A DNA stretch of 26,057 nt from assembly GCA_002316805.1 (NCBI GenBank), contig DCEF01000020.1:111581-137637 (forward strand). Direction: 5' to 3'. Under the pieces are notes generated by a model, which searched no databases, had not been told where the DNA came from, and saw only the letters and a program-made list of their open reading frames with translations. The position numbers were made by a program, and so were the translations under genes. Shown here one piece after another: positions 8,429-15,166 of this stretch. Position 1 is the first letter of the stretch; each line of letters opens with the position of its first letter. This stretch comes from Ruminococcaceae bacterium UBA1036. GTDB lineage: Bacteria; Bacillota; Clostridia; Oscillospirales; Acutalibacteraceae.

Positions 8429-10192
8429 ATGACACAGAACAAATCAGTCCTTAAATGGGTAGGGGAAATGAAAGAACTCGTTCGTCCAGACAAGGTGCTC
8501 TGGATCGATGGTTCTGAGCAGCAGCTTGAAACACTGCGTGCCGAAGCTTGCAAAAGTGGCGAACTCATTAAATTAAATCAGGAGAAAATGCCGGGCTGCT
8601 ACCTGCACCGCACAGCAGTTAACGACGTTGCTCGTGTAGAAGGCCGCACATTCATCTGCACACGCAAAGAAGAGGACGCAGGCCCCAGCAACCACTGGAT
8701 GGATCCCCAGAAAACATACAAAATGCTGTATGACATTGCCCGCGGCAGTTACCAGGGCCGCACAATGTATATAATTCCGTATTCGATGGGTCCTGTAGCC
8801 TCACCGTTCGCAAAAATTGGTGTGGAAATCACCGACTCTATCTATGTCGTGCTCAACATGTGCATTATGACACGTGTTGGCCAAAACATATGGGATACAC
8901 TTGGCAACAGCAATGACTGGGTTCGCGGCCTGCACTGCAAGTGCAACGTTGACCCCGAAAAGCGCTACATCTGCCAGTTCCCTGAAGACAACACAATAAT
9001 TTCCGTCAACTCGGCTTACGGCGGAAATGTTATCCTCGGCAAAAAGTGCTTTGCGCTGCGCATTGCTTCCTACCTCGGCAAAAACGAGGGCTGGATGGCT
9101 GAGCACATGCTTATCCTCGGCATCCAAAACCCAAAGGGCGAAATCAAATATGTTGCGGCTGCGTTCCCGTCAGGCTGCGGCAAAACAAACCTTGCAATGC
9201 TTATACCTCCGGAAGTTTACCGCAAGAAGGGCTACAAGACATGGACTGTCGGCGATGACATAGCATGGATGCGCATTGGCCCTGATGGTAGGCTTTGGGC
9301 CATCAACCCTGAAAACGGCTTCTTCGGCATAGCCCCAGGCACAAACGAAAAATCGAACCCTAATGCCCTCGCAACCACAAAGTCCGATACAGTTTTCACA
9401 AACGTTGCACTTAACAAAGACAATATGACCGTGTGGTGGGAAGGCCTTGACCACAATCCGCCGAAAAATGGCGTGGACTGGACAGGCAAGCCGTGGGACG
9501 GCACAACGTCAAAAGAAAAAGGCGCTCACCCGAACAGCCGTTTTACAGCACCTTCAAAGAACTGCCCGTGCCTGAGCTCTGAATTCAATTCAGGCAAAGG
9601 CGTGCCAATTTCCGCCATCATCTTCGGCGGCCGCCGCGCCCGCCTCACACCTCTCGTTTACCAGTCACGCAGCTGGAACAATGGTGTTTTCGTAGGCTCC
9701 ACCATGGCTTCCGAAACAACGGCGGCAGCCACAGGTGCCGTTGGTGTTGTTCGCCGCGACCCAATGGCAATGCGCCCGTTCTGCGGCTACAACATGGGCG
9801 ACTACTTTGCACACTGGATTGAAATGGGCAAAAAGCTCGGCAGCAAAGCCCCGAAGATATTCAACGTCAACTGGTTCCGTGTCGATGAAAACGGCAACTT
9901 TATTTGGCCTGGATTCGGTGACAACCTCCGCGTGCTCGAATGGATACTCAAGCGCTGCGACGGCACAGCAGACGCTGTTGAAACACCTATAGGCTATCTG
10001 CCGAAACCAGAAGATATAAACCTTGACGGCCTCGACATGAGTGAGGATACTCTTAAGGGCATCCTCAAAGTCAACAAAAACGACTGGAAGAAAGAGGCTG
10101 GCGAAATTGAAGAACTCTTCAAGAAGTTTGGCGACAGGCTGCCGCATGAACTTCGCGACGAGCTTAATGGCCTCGAAGGGCGCTTGAACTAA
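8429..10192 (+). CDS. pckG: Phosphoenolpyruvate carboxykinase (GTP)
   Basis: Converts oxaloacetate and GTP to PEP, GDP and CO2, or runs in reverse to fix CO2 in anaerobes that ferment through oxaloacetate. The 587 residues align with the GTP family rather than the ATP family: the P-loop FPSGCGKTN (246-254) contains the reactive Cys250, VGDDIAWM (about 274-281) gives the metal-binding aspartates, and downstream are NPENGFFGIAPGT, FGGRRARLTPLVYQS and the family-typical FNVNWFRVDENGNFIWPGFG. GAAAGGAG lies 6 nt before the ATG. It is followed at once by a strong terminator, so it is probably transcribed alone. The direction in vivo cannot be read from the sequence; with ldh nearby, a role in the PEP-pyruvate-lactate node is likely. 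Confidence 0.97.
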   Translation: MTQNKSVLKWVGEMKELVRPDKVLWIDGSEQQLETLRAEACKSGELIKLNQEKMPGCYLHRTAVNDVARVEGRTFICTRKEEDAGPSNHWMDPQKTYKMLYDIARGSYQGRTMYIIPYSMGPVASPFAKIGVEITDSIYVVLNMCIMTRVGQNIWDTLGNSNDWVRGLHCKCNVDPEKRYICQFPEDNTIISVNSAYGGNVILGKKCFALRIASYLGKNEGWMAEHMLILGIQNPKGEIKYVAAAFPSGCGKTNLAMLIPPEVYRKKGYKTWTVGDDIAWMRIGPDGRLWAINPENGFFGIAPGTNEKSNPNALATTKSDTVFTNVALNKDNMTVWWEGLDHNPPKNGVDWTGKPWDGTTSKEKGAHPNSRFTAPSKNCPCLSSEFNSGKGVPISAIIFGGRRARLTPLVYQSRSWNNGVFVGSTMASETTAAATGAVGVVRRDPMAMRPFCGYNMGDYFAHWIEMGKKLGSKAPKIFNVNWFRVDENGNFIWPGFGDNLRVLEWILKRCDGTADAVETPIGYLPKPEDINLDGLDMSEDTLKGILKVNKNDWKKEAGEIEELFKKFGDRLPHELRDELNGLEGRLN

Positions 10193-10210
10193 TATCTGCA
10201 TAATTTAATG

Positions 10211-10254
10211 TGGCCGGTTTTCATTTTAAAGATGGAAGCCGGCCATTTTTTTAT
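10211..10254 (+). terminator. Rho-independent terminator of pckG
   Basis: TGGCCGGTTTTCAT (10211-10224) pairs with ATGGAAGCCGGCCA (10232-10245), with G-T wobbles only, around a 7-nt loop, and seven T follow. It lies 18 bp after the pckG stop. Confidence 0.93.
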
Positions 10255-10257
10255 ATT

Positions 10258-10287
10258 TTGACATATTTTTTTGACATCATGTATTAA
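10258..10287 (+). promoter_or_regulatory. Candidate promoter of the purine permease gene
   Basis: TTGACA at 10258-10263 and TATTAA at 10282-10287, 18 nt apart, just after the pckG terminator. This would give a leader of about 170 nt. The -10 is not a close match, and a second TTGACA at 10271 has no good -10 partner. Confidence 0.45.
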
Positions 10288-10375
10288 ATATGAGTTTCCT
10301 GCCGAAAAGTATGAATAATTTGTTTCAAAAACCTGAAATTTGTGTAAATAAGATATTGTGCATCATACTGTAAAA

Positions 10376-10436
10376 ATGTAGACTAATATTGTCAATCAAA
10401 AACCCTACATCATAATTGCGGGGTAATTTTTATTTA
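10376..10436 (+). promoter_or_regulatory. Possible attenuator in the permease leader
   Basis: ATGTAG (10376-10381) can pair with CTACAT (10405-10410). An alternative hairpin pairs CCC (10403-10405) with the G-run at 10420-10423, followed by TAATTTTTATTT. The two pairings compete for the same bases, as in transcription attenuation. The stems are short, so this is tentative. I looked for a purine riboswitch core and did not find it. Confidence 0.25.
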
Positions 10437-10461
10437 TCAGTGAAATGGAGGACAGAATTTC

Positions 10462-11940
10462 ATGGAAGACATTAAACCTATGCATCCCATTCATCCCAAG
10501 GGTGATTTTTTTGACCTGAAAGGCAACCACACGACTGTTGGCCGTGAGGCAGTTGCTGGTGCAACGACATTCTTCGCAATGGCATACATCATCATGGTCA
10601 ATCCGTCCGTTCTCTCCCAAGCCGGCATGCCGTGGGGCGCTGTATTCCTTGCAACGATCCTGTCGGCTATCGCCGGCACACTCATCATGGGGCTATTTGC
10701 AAACGTCCCTTACGCACAGGCGCCTGGTTTAGGCATGGACGCATTTTTCACCTACACCGTTTGCATGGCACTTAAGTTTACATGGCAGGAAACACTTGCA
10801 ATGGTTTTCATCTGCGGCGTTTTCAACATCATCATCACAGTCACTAAGCTCCGCCGCCTCATCATCATCTCTATTCCGCAGAGCCTGCGGTACGCAATCG
10901 GCGGCGGCATTGGCATTTTTATCGCATATATCGGCATAAAAAACGCCGGCCTGCTCCAGTTTGCAGTTGACGCAGGAAAGTACATACCGGCAAATGGCAC
11001 AAATAAAATAGCCGACGTCAGCAAAATGGCAATCACCGTAAGCTCCGCCGCTGTCCCTGAAATTGTAAAGCTCAACACGCCAGGCGTTCTGCTTGCCATT
11101 GTAGGCATCATACTCACGCTGGTACTTCTCGTTAAAAACGTCCCGGGTGCTATCCTTATCAGCATAGCCGCCATTACGGTCCTTGGCATACCGTGCGGTG
11201 TTACGAAGATAAACAGCGCAACCAGCATCAGCCTTTCGCAGGCTGTGCAGCAGCTCCCGATGACTTTCTGCGCGGCCTTCGGCCCTCAGGGCATGCCGCG
11301 CCTTTTTTCAAGTGCAGACAAGTTGCCTGTAGTGCTCATGACTATCTTCGCTTTCAGCATGACAGATATGTTTGACACAGTCGGCACACTTATCGGCACA
11401 GGCTCCAAAAGTGGCATCTTTGATATTTCTGATGAGAATGCGCTTTCAAAAGGCAAAGGTTTCTCAACTAAAATGGACCGTGCGCTGTTTGCAGACGCAT
11501 GCGCAACATCTATCGGTTCCGTTATAGGTACATCAAACGTCACTACTTTCGTCGAATCAAGCGCAGGCATTGCGGCAGGCGGCCGCACAGGCCTCACCAG
11601 TGTGTTTACATCTATCCTCTTTCTGCTAAGTGCTTTTGCCGCTCCGCTCGTGAGCGCAGTTCCAAGCTGTGCAACGGCTCCGGCACTTATCGCCGTAGGC
11701 ATAATGATGCTAAGCTCCTTTAAGGAAGTAAATTGGACCGACCTTGAAGAAGCGATCCCGGCATTTGGCGCAGGCATTTTCATGGCCCTTTGCTACAGCA
11801 TTTCATACGGCATAGCCGCCGGATTTATCTTCTACTGCATTATCAAAGCCGTAAAGGGCAAGTTTAAGGAAATACATCCAATGCTTCTTGTCATCACCCT
11901 TCTGTTTGTTCTTAATTTCGTAGTCCTCGCAATTATATGA
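10462..11940 (+). CDS. NCS2-family purine permease (guanine/hypoxanthine/adenine, AzgA/PbuG type)
   Basis: Proton-coupled nucleobase importer of the cytoplasmic membrane. The 492 residues start with the family hallmark FFDLKGNHTTVGREAVAGATTFFAMAYI-type region (about 14-42) and continue with NPSVLSQAGM, APGLGMDAFFTYTV and QSLRYAIGGGIGIFIAYIG. The second half has FAFSMTDMFDTVGTLIGTG, the conserved region contributing to substrate and proton binding, and TSNVTTFVESSAGIAAGGRTGL, with about 12-14 hydrophobic segments in all. The AzgA/PbuG branch transports guanine, hypoxanthine and/or adenine; which of these is used here cannot be told. GGAGG lies about 12 nt before the ATG. Single-gene transcript between its own promoter candidate and a bidirectional terminator. 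Confidence 0.9.
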   Translation: MEDIKPMHPIHPKGDFFDLKGNHTTVGREAVAGATTFFAMAYIIMVNPSVLSQAGMPWGAVFLATILSAIAGTLIMGLFANVPYAQAPGLGMDAFFTYTVCMALKFTWQETLAMVFICGVFNIIITVTKLRRLIIISIPQSLRYAIGGGIGIFIAYIGIKNAGLLQFAVDAGKYIPANGTNKIADVSKMAITVSSAAVPEIVKLNTPGVLLAIVGIILTLVLLVKNVPGAILISIAAITVLGIPCGVTKINSATSISLSQAVQQLPMTFCAAFGPQGMPRLFSSADKLPVVLMTIFAFSMTDMFDTVGTLIGTGSKSGIFDISDENALSKGKGFSTKMDRALFADACATSIGSVIGTSNVTTFVESSAGIAAGGRTGLTSVFTSILFLLSAFAAPLVSAVPSCATAPALIAVGIMMLSSFKEVNWTDLEEAIPAFGAGIFMALCYSISYGIAAGFIFYCIIKAVKGKFKEIHPMLLVITLLFVLNFVVLAII

Positions 11941-11970
11941 CATTGGGCATTTAAAGCCTTCAATTTATAA

Positions 11971-12020
11971 AAAGTGCGCCTTGAGATGGCCCGTAAAGCC
12001 AAAATCAAGGCGCATTTTTT
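11971..12020. terminator. Bidirectional terminator between the purine permease and amt genes
   Basis: TGCGCCTTGA (11975-11984) pairs perfectly with TCAAGGCGCA (12005-12014). Six T follow on the plus strand, and the minus-strand reading ends in CTTTTTATAA. It can serve both the permease (stop 11940) and the convergent amt gene (stop 12094). Confidence 0.85.
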
Positions 12021-12093
12021 GACGGCCGGCAGGCCCATCAAAAATAGCTTTCTGGTTGCCTGTGCAGAAATAAATAAATTTTATTGCAGTATG

Positions 12094-14127
12094 TCAGTCA
12101 CCCTGCAGCGCGTCATAGCCTTCTTCGCCCGTGCGTATCTTAACGGCATTTTCCACATCATACACAAATATTTTGCCGTCACCGATATGGCCGGTGTAAA
12201 GGACTTTTTTCGCTGTCTCAACAACATCGATCACGGGCACTTTTGCAATTACCATATCAACCTGCACCTTTGGCAGCAGGTTGACTTCCGTAGAAACTCC
12301 GCGGTAGAATTCAGGCTGGCCTTTCTGGGCGCCGAATCCCAGCACATGAGTTACAGTCATTCCCGTAATGCCAATATTATTCATTGCCGACTTAAATTTC
12401 TCAAACCTGCCTTCTTTCATCAGCACAGTAACTTTCGTAAGCTTAACAGCATTGCGTACAGCAGGAGCTGATTTTGCGGATTCATCCACAACTACCGGCA
12501 CAGCTTTCTCGGCGCTTACCGGTTTCTCTGCCTTTTCGGCATCAGGGTGCATTTTGAAATTTTTGAATCTTTCAAGCTGCTTAATATCAGCGTCATCACT
12601 TGAAACTTCGTCAAGCTCGCAACGTATCAGCTGTGTGTCAGGATAGGCAAGAACGCCCATTTCAGGTATGTCAAGGCCTTCAAGCTCAACCTCCGGATCT
12701 ACACGCAATCCCCATGTTTTGTCGAGTATGCGGAAAAACAGGTAAGATACACCGAAGCCCCAAACAAACAGCATCACCACAGCTATAAGCTGCGCTGCAA
12801 GCTGGGAGGCATCGCCGTAGAAAAGGCCCCTAACGCCTCCCGGCACACCGTTAAGGCCGTCGCCGTATTTTCCGTCTGCAAACAGCCCAACTGAAATAAC
12901 TCCCCAAATGCCATTCACGCAGTGCACCGATATTGCCCCGACCGGATCATCAATTTTCAGCTTGTTTTCCACAAAAGGAACGGCAGCACAGACAAGCAAC
13001 CCTGCAACAAAGCCAATGATGAATGCCGAAGCCCCATCAACGAAAGCGCACGGTGCAGTAATGGCAACAAGGCCCGCAAGGCAACCGTTCGCCGTCATCG
13101 AAGGATCCGGCTTGCCATACTTGCCCCACATGTAAAACATGGCAACAAGGCCCGCAATTGCTCCGGAAATCATTGTGTTCGTCGCAACAACGGAGAGCCT
13201 GAAATCTGAAGCATTCAGCGTCGAACCTGCATTGAATGCGAACCAGCAGAAAAACAACACTATGGTCCCGATAATCGCCATTGGAATATCGTGGCCGGGG
13301 AACGCCCGTGACGTCCCGTCCTTTTTGAACTTCCCGATTCTCGGCCCTATGACGAGTGCACCGGCAAGCGCCAGCATACCTCCCATAGAATGCACAACAG
13401 CAGAGCCTGCAAAGTCAACGACGCCATGGCCAAGGCCAAAGTTCTTACCGAGAGTCGAGAGCCAACCGCCGCCCCATACCCAGTTGGCAAAAAATGGGTA
13501 CAAGAACATTGAAATAAAGAACGAAGTTATTACGACGGCTGAGTATTTCACGCGCTCCGCCATTGCACCCGTAGGTATCGTGACGGTCGTATCCATGAAC
13601 ACCATCTGGAAGAAGAAAAGGGCATAAATGCCTGCATCATACGTACCGTTAAGGCAGAAGCCCTTATACCCGAGTATGCCGCCGAAACCGGGTATGCTCA
13701 GCATGCCGTTCAGCGCCGCGCCACCAGATCCAAGGCCTGCGGCACCGCCTGAACCGCCCATCTGCAGTGCAAAGCCTACAAGAAAATAGCCGACAGCACC
13801 AACAAGAAAGACCATGAAGTTCATCGTCATGGTGTGGGCCGCGTTCTTCGCCCTGCAGAACCCCGTTTCAACCATGGCAAAGCCGCACTGGAAAAAGAAT
13901 ACCAGAAATGCGCAAATCATAATCCATGTATAGTTTGCGCCTAAATACGCTTTGTTGGCCGTCGAGGCCACGCCTTTCAGCGTCTCGCTGCCTTTTACTG
14001 CTGCATATGTCGCGCCCGTCGGGTCTGCAGCATTATGGGTGTGCACATCATTGAAAACAATTACGGCCATCACGGCCAGCACAAGCAGGATTCCAACGAC
14101 GGCAAGGCCCTTTTTATGTTTTTTCAT
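12094..14127 (-). CDS. amt: Ammonium transporter fused to a C-terminal PII (GlnB/GlnK) domain
   Basis: Amt/MEP ammonium channel with its PII regulator joined in the same uninterrupted frame (677 residues). After a hydrophobic N-terminus (about 8-25, probably a signal peptide) the Amt domain spans about 60-480. It has the twin pore histidines in DFAGSAVVHSMGG (H246) and ISVHCVNGIWG (H402), the motif MDTTVTIPTGAMAERVKY, and the tail GLRVDPEVELEGLD. A linker of about 75 residues, rich in Ala, Lys and Glu, leads to the PII domain (about 562-677) with the T-loop GFGAQKGQPEFYRGVSTEV and the C-terminal signature GHIGDGKIFVYDV. The T-loop keeps the Tyr-Arg-Gly whose Arg enters the Amt pore, but the position of the uridylylated Tyr51 is Thr. 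GGAGGG precedes the ATG. It lies 21 bp after a small membrane-protein gene. Confidence 0.95.
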   Translation of the reverse strand: MKKHKKGLAVVGILLVLAVMAVIVFNDVHTHNAADPTGATYAAVKGSETLKGVASTANKAYLGANYTWIMICAFLVFFFQCGFAMVETGFCRAKNAAHTMTMNFMVFLVGAVGYFLVGFALQMGGSGGAAGLGSGGAALNGMLSIPGFGGILGYKGFCLNGTYDAGIYALFFFQMVFMDTTVTIPTGAMAERVKYSAVVITSFFISMFLYPFFANWVWGGGWLSTLGKNFGLGHGVVDFAGSAVVHSMGGMLALAGALVIGPRIGKFKKDGTSRAFPGHDIPMAIIGTIVLFFCWFAFNAGSTLNASDFRLSVVATNTMISGAIAGLVAMFYMWGKYGKPDPSMTANGCLAGLVAITAPCAFVDGASAFIIGFVAGLLVCAAVPFVENKLKIDDPVGAISVHCVNGIWGVISVGLFADGKYGDGLNGVPGGVRGLFYGDASQLAAQLIAVVMLFVWGFGVSYLFFRILDKTWGLRVDPEVELEGLDIPEMGVLAYPDTQLIRCELDEVSSDDADIKQLERFKNFKMHPDAEKAEKPVSAEKAVPVVVDESAKSAPAVRNAVKLTKVTVLMKEGRFEKFKSAMNNIGITGMTVTHVLGFGAQKGQPEFYRGVSTEVNLLPKVQVDMVIAKVPVIDVVETAKKVLYTGHIGDGKIFVYDVENAVKIRTGEEGYDALQGD

Positions 14128-14148
14128 GAGTTTCTATCCCTCCACTGT

Positions 14149-14457
14149 TCAGACTTTATGTTTATGGTTTTTCCTGAAATTGTCCCAGGAAAAGGTCGAA
14201 TCCGGCCTGTAGACCTCAGCCTTCAGTTTCCGGACAGAAAAGAAATACCTTATGCCGAGGTAAAGTATCACCACACCGAATACTTCTCCCGGCACCTGGC
14301 ATGACAAAACTGGAAAATAAATTCCTTCTGTAAAGCTTGCAATGCTGAACGCAGCCCCCACAAGCGCAATGAGAACCGAAAGTACATAAAGTGCGGAAAT
14401 GGAAATCAATTTTTCTTTTCCGCATTTCCTGCCACGTTTGTTTTCCGCAGCATTCAT
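14149..14457 (-). CDS. Small two-helix membrane protein upstream of amt
   Basis: A 102-residue protein I cannot assign to a family. It has a basic N-terminus (MNAAENKRGRKCGKEK), a first hydrophobic segment at about 17-41, a second at about 57-75, and a basic cytoplasmic-looking tail ending NHKHKV. The ATG at 14457 is preferred over an upstream in-frame start at 14535 because GGAAGGAAGG lies 10-15 nt before it and the extra residues would be encoded by the leader hairpin. It is 21 bp from amt, on the same strand, and follows the only promoter I can see for both genes. A partner or assembly role for the transporter is possible but is inference from position alone. Confidence 0.65.
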   Translation of the reverse strand: MNAAENKRGRKCGKEKLISISALYVLSVLIALVGAAFSIASFTEGIYFPVLSCQVPGEVFGVVILYLGIRYFFSVRKLKAEVYRPDSTFSWDNFRKNHKHKV

Positions 14458-14500
14458 AAAAGCAGCCCTTCCTTCCGTGGTTTCTATCAGCGCTGATGCA

Positions 14501-14552
14501 TAAAAATAACAAAGGTGCTCATGGTTGCCAAGCAACCCTGAACACCTTTGTT
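14501..14552 (-). promoter_or_regulatory. Terminator-like hairpin in the leader of the amt operon
   Basis: On the minus strand AACAAAGGTGTTCA (14552-14539) pairs along all 14 positions (one G-T wobble) with TGAGCACCTTTGTT (14521-14508). The loop is itself closed by GGTTGC-TTG-GCAACC. ATTTTTA follows (14507-14501). It lies directly after the predicted transcription start and about 50 nt before the first start codon, which suggests attenuation of the operon. The trans-acting factor or ligand is unknown. Confidence 0.6.
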
Positions 14553-14562
14553 CTTAGCTTTA

Positions 14563-14590
14563 AGTATACACATTTTTTGCAAAAATGCAA
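14563..14590 (-). promoter_or_regulatory. Candidate promoter of the amt operon
   Basis: On the minus strand, TATACT at 14568-14563 and TTGCAT at 14590-14585, 16 nt apart. The predicted start, near 14556, falls at the foot of the leader hairpin. A better -35 (TTGACT, 14597-14592) is 23 nt away, too far. Confidence 0.5.
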
Positions 14591-14913
14591 TAGTCAATAC
14601 ATAAAACTTCAAAAAAATTTAATTCACAAATTTTTGCCACCCTGCAAGTCAATCGGTGCGGCATTTTGAATTTCCGCTTTTTTTCAGTTTTCCCCTTCCC
14701 GGGGCAATCCAAGTTAGCCAACATTCCATGTATGAAGCGGTATTTTCCGCATGATTGTATAATTTCATTATATGCGGCAGCTTCTTTTATGTCTCTCAAG
14801 GCTGCCACATCTACCGCTTTTCGGTTATAGCAATAAATCTTTGAGATAATGCGTTTTATTATTATGAATATCTTATAAATTATTATGCAATAATTTTAGG
14901 CATACAAGCAGGC
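14591..14913. other. Intergenic region without a convincing gene
   Basis: Between the amt promoter and the feo terminator. An 82-codon minus-strand frame (14560-14808) opens at a GTG with no good ribosome binding site, runs into the amt promoter and has no recognisable motif, so I do not call it. Short hairpins are visible: GGCAGC ... GCTGCC flanking 14773-14806, GCGG/CCGC near 14738-14751 and CCCC/GGGG near 14692-14704. The left and right thirds are AT-rich. I see nothing else that can be supported. Confidence 0.4.
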
Positions 14914-14936
14914 AAAAAATTTCCGTGCACGGAAAA
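14914..14936 (-). terminator. Terminator of the feo operon
   Basis: Minus-strand palindrome TTTCCG-TGCA-CGGAAA (14935-14920) followed by six T (14919-14914), 7 bp after the last feo-operon stop codon. Confidence 0.85.
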
Positions 14937-14942
14937 TGTCTT

Positions 14943-15140
14943 TTATTGGCCGCCATTATTTTTCCTGCGTTTGCACTCGCTGCTGTACGGGCACGACGAA
15001 CATTCACCGTTGCAGTTTTCATTGCGGTGCTTCACTGAATGCCGTATGGCGAAAAACAGCAAAACCGCTACAGCAGCAATTATGATATAATCCAGAGGCT
15101 TCAAACCGTACTTCCTGTTCTGCCGCACCCTGCGGCCCAT
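14943..15140 (-). CDS. FeoB-associated Cys-rich membrane protein
   Basis: A 65-residue protein with a basic N-terminus, one membrane helix (about 17-33) and a short Cys-rich tail NCNGECSSCPYSSECKRR with Cys at 43, 47, 50 and 56. This matches the small family found directly after feoB in many Clostridia, which is thought to occupy the place of FeoC and may bind iron or an Fe-S cluster; no biochemical role is settled. It lies 26 bp downstream of feoB. No strong ribosome binding site precedes the ATG (only AATGAAATGAT), so expression may depend on coupling to feoB. Confidence 0.88.
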   Translation of the reverse strand: MGRRVRQNRKYGLKPLDYIIIAAVAVLLFFAIRHSVKHRNENCNGECSSCPYSSECKRRKNNGGQ

Positions 15141-15166
15141 TATTTTATATCATTTCATTAATCCAG

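Noticed and set aside
10288..10461. Purine riboswitch upstream of the NCS2 permease
   Set aside because: TAAAAATGTAGACTA faintly resembles its 3' half, but the GTTTCTACC core and the matching P1 strand are missing.
14560..14808. Minus-strand frame of 82 codons between the feo and amt operons
   Set aside because: GTG start without a good ribosome binding site, no motif, and its 3' end covers the amt promoter.
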